Positions 1-64,000 of a DNA stretch of 64,000 nt are shown piece after piece. Below the pieces are notes generated by a model. The model was not told the origin of the DNA. It saw only the letters and a list, made by a program, of their open reading frames with translations, and ran no database searches. The stretch is from Hyperoplus lanceolatus (lineage: Eukaryota > Chordata > Actinopteri > Uranoscopiformes > Ammodytidae). A program made the position numbers and the translations under genes. How positions within the stretch are numbered: position 1 is the stretch's first letter; the number at the start of each line of letters is the position of its first letter. The DNA lies in assembly GCA_026929865.2 (NCBI GenBank), contig CM049418.1, forward strand, positions 7,767,501-7,831,500, in the 5' to 3' direction.

Positions 1-332
1 AGAAAAAAAATACACAATTTTGAAGCTAGGAATTATTAAATAGGCCAACACATTTAGTAGAATAAATGCTTCACTTTAATTATGAAAAAAGGCTAAAATC
101 TCCATGCAATCGCGTGTACAGTATGGGCTACAGTATGATGTAGAGCAATTTTGTTTACAGGGAGACAAGCGTGCAACCCCTCCCCCCTCCACACGTATCA
201 GCGTCAAAACATAACTCTATACAGAAATAAATCCATCAATACTTCTCAGAAGAGCATCGTCCAGGCTTTAAGATGTCGAGGTTAAATATATGTGTACATT
301 GAGAGAGAGAGAAAAAAGCTCACCTGCAGTAT

Positions 333-437
333 TGCGATATAGGTGCAGGGGGCATGGAGATCTTCCACCGCCCCGACTCCCTGTTGATTCTGCCCGTTAC
401 TCGAGGATGCTAAAGGGCTGGTGGGAGCAAAGGCGCT
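333..437 (-). other. Possible orphan exon of an unidentified gene to the left
   Basis: On the minus strand an acceptor-like CTTTCCTCTCTTGTAG precedes 105 nt that end CTGCAG|GTGAGC, a strong donor. One frame (phase 1) is open throughout: AFAPTSPLASSSNGQNQQGV then GAVEDLHAPCTYIAILQ. CpG-rich sequence at about 540-840 could be its promoter or first exon. I do not recognise the peptide, and 105 nt open in one frame is not rare, so this is a candidate only. Confidence 0.3.
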
Positions 438-1303
438 ACAAGAGAGGAAAGCCCTCTTAAATAGGAAGAAGCAGACATAGAAAAGCTACTAATAAACGTA
501 TCCGCTTATGCCGTTGTGGTACAGCTGGTGTCAAAATGGGCGTTGCTGTCCTCGCACCCTGCCGCCTCCTCCTCGTCGTCGTGGTGGATGGATGTTTTTC
601 TCTTCCCCGGGCTGATGCGGCAAGACGGCCACCGAACAAAACGCGAAAGGACCGGCTTATGATAGGAGAAATGTGCGTTTTTGCAACTGGCGGAAGGTCG
701 CGAGGTGTCGGGAAAACGACGTGGAAAGAGGGTAAAATAAGAGAAGGATAGAAAAATACAGAAGGGATAGAAAGAAGAAGGCGGTGATGCTGGGCTAGCC
801 TCGGTTGACACGACGGGAGAGGGACCAGTGTGAAGCCAGCCACCATAAACAATACAACTTCCGTTTGCCGTTTTCAAAGTAAAATAGTTAATCTGTTGCA
901 TCCTTCCCTAACCCACCTCCAACTTCAAGTTTCTTCATTTGTCATGTGCACAATTTATACAGTTCTTAAATCCCTGCTCCTACAAACAATGCAAAAAAAC
1001 AAAAGAGAAGAAATGCAAGATAATCTAAGACATAGACAGACAATAGACACATAGTGCAAGACACAGAATTGTGAAAAAGAAGTTTAAGTTTGCATACGAA
1101 CATTTTTGATGTTCTAGCCCAGTGGCCCTAGATCTCCATTTACTTTGGGTCAACTGGTAACTAAACTGTATATTTGTTTGGGAGGATAGAGTTCAATATT
1201 ATCAACCAATATCATCAGAGGGCCTTACGGTGGGCTATCGCTAGCCTATATTATCTGAGCTGAAAGCCTCATCTGTGAAAGAGAACCTGTGTTAAAATCT
1301 AGT

Positions 1304-1472
<169 letters not shown>

Positions 1473-1969
1473 GGATACTTGGATACTTTATATCCCCATG
1501 GGGAAATTCCTGTATCCAGTTGTTGCAAGACTTTCTATTTCATATTTTAATTTTGTGCTTAAATATAGCATATTAGATATATAGGTAGACCACGCCGCTT
1601 ATCAGAGGCAGCTGTGTAGCCATGATCACTTTATTTTTCTCCTGCCTCTATTGTGGCTAGTGTGTTTGTTTGTGTGTGTTTCAGTGATATTATACTATGC
1701 TAACCTATTTATGGATATCATGCTACCCTGATTGAGTTACTCTGGAAACCTGTGGTGGTGAGGAACACACATGATATTGTTAGTAGCATGGTCAGCCTGG
1801 CCAAAGAAATTGTTTTTAACCTTGTAGGTTCCCCTGCTGCTTTTATCTGAATATTTAAATTAATATTTTCTGTTGATCTACTTTTGTCCATTAATTGTTT
1901 TCTTCCGCAGCAGTTACAATCCCTGCATAGTTTGATTTATTTGATTCAGAAAATTTGATTGTGTGTGTC

Positions 1970-2250
1970 AATACCATGTCCATGTGGGCCCCACATGGGT
2001 TACAAATGGGCTTTATTATAGATGGGTACCTATAGTGGGCATGGGCTTGTAGCCTAATGGGCAAATTATGTGGGCCCCATATGTGTTTAGTAACATGGGC
2101 CCCAGATGGGAAGCCCATGTGGGTTGACTCTATGGGCCCCTTCAGGGATAAGAGGGGGCAAAGTGGGCATGGGGTGGAACTGGGTAACATTATCTGGGAC
2201 CCATATTGTTTCAGTAATATGGGCCCCACATGGAAAACCCACATTTTTAG
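1970..2250. repeat. Degenerate GGGCCC-centred repeat array
   Basis: Imperfect copies of a unit containing TGTGGGCCCCACATGGG recur about every 30-60 bases (for example at 1983, 2070, 2095, 2131, 2219). Most copies are themselves near-palindromic. It could be an old minisatellite or the inner part of a DNA transposon; the ends are not clear. Confidence 0.6.
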
Positions 2251-2874
2251 TGTAAAGTAGCACTAAATTGCATTTTATTTTGAATAAAAAAATATTTTGC
2301 ATGTGGGCCATTTTCCGTTAAGTATCGTCTACCGCTCGCGGACTTGACGCATCCGAAGCAGGGCTGTGACGTATCGTACCAACGCTGCGCCGCTCGAGCT
2401 GATGCTGCAGTTGCTAGGGCGCGTGGAGCAGACGGCGTAGAGTAGACGCGGAGGTAAACAAGCGGAAGCTGAGGAAAATGTCTCCCCCCTATGTCGAATT
2501 TAGCAACATACGGTGTTTTCAAGGAGATCAAACAGAGCTTGTTATATATTACGGCGTGACTTGCGTTGATATAGAATCTGATTAGGACATATTTAAATAT
2601 GTTTACACTTGAAGGATCTATTGCTGTCATAGGCCTAACAGCTACGGTCCCCTGCTGCTGCCCCCACCCCTGAATTTCTTTTTGATTTTGCCCTTAGTTT
2701 TAACCCCACCATTTATATTAAGCATACAGATAAGAGAGTCGAACTAATACTTTCAGAAATGGCTACTACCTTGATAATGTATAAAATTAGTGCAATACTT
2801 TTCAGAATAAAAAGGTGGGAACACGAAAACAAGACATTTCCTTTACAGGTATAACCAGCAATTATTTCATACAT

Positions 2875-3228
2875 TTATTTATTTATTGAGAATCTTTTCT
2901 TCAATATTGACTCAAATGTTTACAGAAACTGTACCGAGCAGACGCATAGCAATGGAATAAAAGGCCGTGTCCATTGAAAGCTGAACAGAATTCCATAAAA
3001 AGTATGCAATTATCAATGCAATACACATAACGTATGCTTATTTTTCTCTCATACAAATTACAGATTACAAAAACATAAATGAGATATTTTCATATGCCCT
3101 GAAGCAGCACTGAAAATACAGAATTAATACAATGACATTTTCAGCACGCCTGTATAGCGCTAGGCCCCCCTCCAACAATGCTAATGCTTGCTGATGTAAA
3201 GAAACACGACACATGCACACACACTCAG

Positions 3229-3273
<45 letters not shown>

Positions 3274-4511
3274 ATCATTCTTTGAACATCAAGGGATGAG
3301 ACAAGAAGCAGAAATAATATCCAGCGTGCTTCAGTAACAGTTTGGTTGCTTTTTTTTTTTGTAGTGTTGAGTTCAGAGAGCAGAATCTGGGCTTTTTCTT
3401 CTACTGCCTCTGGTCTTTCAGTCACACACAGACCGCATAAACACACAGTCCACAGTGAGGTCAGGTGATAGTGGTACAGTGATTGCGCCGGCCACTGTAA
3501 CAGATCCCTCCATAGATTTGATACTGGTGATTGTAGTGTTGAAGACCCCAGCGTATGGAGTAATTCCTGGTGTAATTGTGCAAGTGGAGGAGCTCCGTTA
3601 AAACTCACTTTGTTCCAGTCAGCTGGGATTGATTGTTAGTGTTTGTGGCCCCCTCCTTAAAATAGTCCAGAGAAGAAGGAAAGAGTGGAGGATTGTCATC
3701 TATTTTCTCCTCGAGTCAGGGCCTCGATAGTGTATGGTGGATTGTTTAAAAAACACGATTGTGACAATTCATAAGTGCAACAGAGATTACCATAGCAACA
3801 TAAAGACGGGATAAAAACAAATGATGGAAGCATTAAAAACATCGAAAGCATCTAAAAGCTACATCCTATTGCACAGTTAAAAATGATGATACAAAATATG
3901 GATACATAGTCAAAGAAAGACGAAAGATTGGTATTGCATACAAATCAAGGAAATTATAAAAAGACAAGTTTGTTCTGTCTTTTAAGACCGCCAATTCATT
4001 TACAGCGCCTACTCTCGAACGTCACTTGATGAAGCGACAGTGCGAGAAAAAGAGAACGCTCAGTGTTGATTGTTTTCCATCGCTTTAAAAAAAACATTTT
4101 TTAAGTTTAATGACCACTTATTCGCAGTGGTCGCAACAGACAGGACTTCTAAACACTGATTTTAATCGTTTCAAAGTGCAACATAGGGAAAAGAAATCTG
4201 TTTGAAAACATTGCTATGCTCATGAGGACAAAACATGAAACTGAAGTGGCAAAGGGAGAATAAGAACACGTGGAGACAAGAAGCGGATGAGAATGCTGCA
4301 TAGCTGGATTCCATTTAAAGCAATGCCATCATCAGAAAGACACACAGGAGCGAGACAGACCTAATTACTGTACATGATCAGACTCAACTGTTTGTTCACA
4401 GGACACTCCATAGCTTCCTCTTGCTGATTCAGGGCTAAGAGCTCAACAGACAGAAAACCAAAATGCTCTCTGGGTATTTTTTTTTGTCAGTCTTGTCAGA
4501 GGCTCTAGAGT
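2875..4511 (-). other. bmpr2: Probable bmpr2 3' UTR
   Basis: Sequence after the stop codon with no supported coding exon. In transcript sense overlapping AATAAA signals lie at 2888-2875, the first strong polyadenylation cluster after the stop; the UTR end is inferred from this only. It contains a TC-then-AC microsatellite at 3228-3273. The human 3' UTR is much longer, so transcription may continue further left. Confidence 0.4.
3228..3273. repeat. TC/AC compound microsatellite
   Basis: About 12 TC units directly followed by about 10 AC units, in the presumed bmpr2 3' UTR. Confidence 0.9.
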
Positions 4512-32242
<27,731 letters not shown>

Positions 32243-32356
32243 GACACCGGCTTTAGTCTCGTAGTTGGACGGTCCTCCCCAAATTCTCAGTACTAAAACT
32301 TCACTTGCACCAATACCACTTTGTTGTTGTGGTTTTTTGACTCTCTCTCTCTCTCT

Positions 32357-32397
<41 letters not shown>

Positions 32398-34507
32398 CCC
32401 TCACGTCAGTTCAATAACTTGAATCGACCTCTCAGGCATCGAGAAAATGCATTAAAAAAACGGCGTAGTCGTATTGTGAGTCTCTCAGGGTTGTTGGACG
32501 TGAATTGACAACTGATAACAAGCCTTGCCAATTAAAAAAATAGAGAAGAAAAAAAGTCAAGTCGACCCTGCTATCGAGACCCGCACGAGTAAAACCGAGC
32601 GGCTAACTTGTTTGGCGGACCTGCCATCTCCAACGTCCACATCTGCTAGCCAACATGCTAGCTGCCCGGGGCGAATGTCTGCTACTGTAAAACTTCGGAA
32701 AAAGAGGGTAAATATCGCACAAATACCCCCAGCGCAAAACTATTTCGCGTTAAAACACGTCATTCTCAGTTGTTAGCTTTGTTGAACAGTCCACCCCTTC
32801 AACATGACGGGGAAAATGTTGGCATAATAGCTATATTAGCTTGGTAAGGTTGCGATCTGGCTGCTAAACGATGTTAGCTGAACAGCTAGCCCCGTTAGTT
32901 CTCCGCGTCCCGTCTCATTTCCTCACGGTCTCCGTTGGTGGTGGAGGAGGAAGAGGAGAAGGAGGGGGGAGAAGGAAAAAAACAAGTCAACGGCGCCTAC
33001 AGTGAGCTTGTCTGGTTCGGAGCCATTTACTCCCGTGCTGGCAGGCGACCCGGTCTCGGTGTGTTCGCAGTCGGCAGCGTTTTTGGCATTGAAAGGGGCT
33101 CGGAGCTCCGCTGTGGAGCAGGCAGACAGACAGACAGTGCGGCTGGGAACGCCTCGTTTGCAGGCTTGTCTGGACCGCTCGTCTCTGGTATCAGGTTTCT
33201 GTGCTGTGGTGGGTTAGTGTTGGGGGTGGAGAGGACAGTCCTACACAGTCGGGAGGGGTGGCGCAGCGCCGCTGTGCCGCAGACTGTGGATACAACAGCC
33301 TGGAAAACATATATGCTGCGTTCAGGCTCCGTGTTTTTGCTGTGTCGTGAGCCTTATTTGAGCATAATTGTGAATGCAAGCTGTACAAAATATGCATTCG
33401 CTTGCAAAAAAGAAAAACATGCCACATCAATATGCACACTTATCTGAAGTATTTGAAAAGACGAAGGCTACAGAGATGGAGATACATAATTGGTAATTAT
33501 GTATGAATTATAATGACAGGCTTCATATTAGTAATAACCATGTTAGGCTAATTGTATAGGATAGGTGTTGTTCACATGGACATCCCCTTATTTCAATGTT
33601 TACCATATTGACCTAGGCTAGGCCTATCCAAAGTTTTTATTTCCCATTGCTATAAAGGCATCAGCAGTTACTCAACTATTTAGTGTTACTTTACTGCCTC
33701 TGTGTGGTCATATAACTTCAAGCAGTGAGTTTAATGCCATTAAAGCCCCAAAGCCCAATACGCACCGTGCGGCTAAAACAAATTATTATTCCAGCAGGTG
33801 GCGATGTTGGCCTGCGCCCACGGCATGACAGTGTTATAGACTTCAGTTAGGCTAAACAACCTTAAGGTAACGTTTAATGCCGATTATAACCTGGGCTAGG
33901 CATGTATGATCCCGGTTGTAGGCCTATGTAAGCCTAAACTCATGGGACCTATTCTGAACTATTATCCAACATAATCGGCGATAGAAAATGCCTTAAAGTG
34001 GTAGCCTATTTGTACTAGACACAATATCGTCATGGTATAGCCTATATATAGCAGGACTTATTGGTCGCTATATGTTGGTTATAGCCTCCAAATATGATGG
34101 AAGAATGTGTAGTGCACTGTTGTCCAACTGAGTTCGTTGCCTATAATTCATAGACGTTTTATTACATAGAGGAAGGGGGCGTGTCCGTTTGCGCAAGGGA
34201 GCTCCGCTGACGGGACAGAGCATAGCGGGCGTCGGATCTTGCTCTCCTGATTGCTGTAGAGAAGTCATCTTCGAGGTATCCCCGACTACCGTTTACACTG
34301 CCACATGAAACCAACAGCTGTCGTGAAGTTTAGAAGAGAAATGCAATGGCAGGATAAAAAGTGCTGCCAGTCTGTGCATTAACGCACGTCGGGACGGGAC
34401 AGCCCGGAGCGCCTGGATTTCAGCCTTCCCCGTGCCGCCGCTTGGGACAGCCCTTCAGAGCCCGGTCTTCTCAGCACCTTACCCGGCTTGTCTGATGAAA
34501 GGTGGCC
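32243..34507. promoter_or_regulatory. Divergent promoter interval between bmpr2 and dock9
   Basis: The two start codons point away from each other across about 2.27 kb. Next to bmpr2 lies a CT tract (GA in transcript sense) at 32341-32396, likely in its 5' UTR. GC-richer sequence with many CpGs runs from about 32580 to 33300 and again at 34380-34620 over dock9 exon 1a. No TATA box is convincing on either side, which fits CpG-type promoters. Transcription start sites cannot be placed from sequence. Confidence 0.45.
32341..32396. repeat. CT microsatellite upstream of the bmpr2 start
   Basis: About 28 CT units with two TT interruptions; (GA)n in transcript sense, about 100 nt before the first ATG, probably 5' UTR. 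Confidence 0.9.
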
Positions 34508-63887
<29,380 letters not shown>

Positions 63888-64000
63888 GTATGTTTCAGTC
63901 ATTAACCAACAAATATAGTTCAAGATCTTACCCACAATCCTTACTCACGAGCCGATATGGGAGCTTCCAGTATCATTCCATTAAATAGCCTTTAAGAAGA

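Noticed and set aside
457-901. Two overlapping 131-codon minus-strand ORFs
   Set aside because: Low-complexity and mutually overlapping frames over a CpG-rich patch with no recognised domain; too weak to call genes.
32243-32404. In-frame upstream ATG at 32404 giving an MRGE(RE)n extension of bmpr2
   Set aside because: It is translation of a GA microsatellite whose 2-bp unit would shift the frame with any length change, and it would bury the signal peptide. Treated as 5' UTR.
32935-33447. 170-codon plus-strand ORF in the divergent promoter
   Set aside because: GC-rich promoter DNA with low-complexity Glu run; no family resemblance and no splice logic.

Overview
The window is vertebrate nuclear DNA, almost certainly from a teleost fish. 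It has spaced exons with GT-AG (once GC-AG) introns, dense AC/GT, GA/CT and GATA/GACA microsatellites, and many short DNA transposons of types common in ray-finned fish (Tc1, hAT, Harbinger-like and TTAA-target MITEs) plus a tRNA-derived SINE. Two host genes are present, head to head.

Minus strand, 4512-32242: the complete coding region of a BMP type II receptor (bmpr2). Thirteen exons can be joined with correct splice sites and phases into a 1,059-residue protein (human about 1,038): signal peptide, cysteine-rich ligand-binding domain, transmembrane helix, Ser/Thr kinase and the long BMPR2-specific C-terminal tail. Intron 1 is about 10.8 kb and intron 3 about 5.2 kb; both carry most of the mobile DNA. 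The 3' UTR probably runs to about 2870.

Plus strand, from 34508 past the right edge: the 5' part of dock9 (zizimin-1), a Cdc42 guanine-nucleotide exchange factor. Three alternative first exons (34508, 42390, 48746) all end in phase 0 and can all join the common exon 2 at 51529. Ten common exons carry the conserved N-terminal region and the PH domain; the DHR1 and DHR2 domains lie outside the window. About 2.3 kb, including GC-richer sequence, separates the two divergent start codons.

1-2870 is mostly intergenic: a possible orphan exon at 333-437 on the minus strand, a GACA/GATA microsatellite and a degenerate GGGCCC-rich repeat.

The most interesting signals are structural. (i) bmpr2 intron 3 starts with a CA run and ends with 37 GT units, the layout of the reported fish introns bridged by AC/GT pairing. 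(ii) Two nearly identical MITEs in opposite orientation flank bmpr2 exons 2-3 symmetrically, about 2.5 kb on each side; these exons encode the ligand-binding domain and total 366 nt, so the reading frame survives their loss. (iii) One alternative dock9 first exon encodes an MGC...S acylation motif. (iv) A fold-back Tc1 element forms a 1.5 kb palindrome in dock9 intron 2, and a 60-bp near-perfect palindrome sits in dock9 intron 6. (v) A three-layer nest of DNA transposons lies in bmpr2 intron 3. No single previously undescribed gene system was found.
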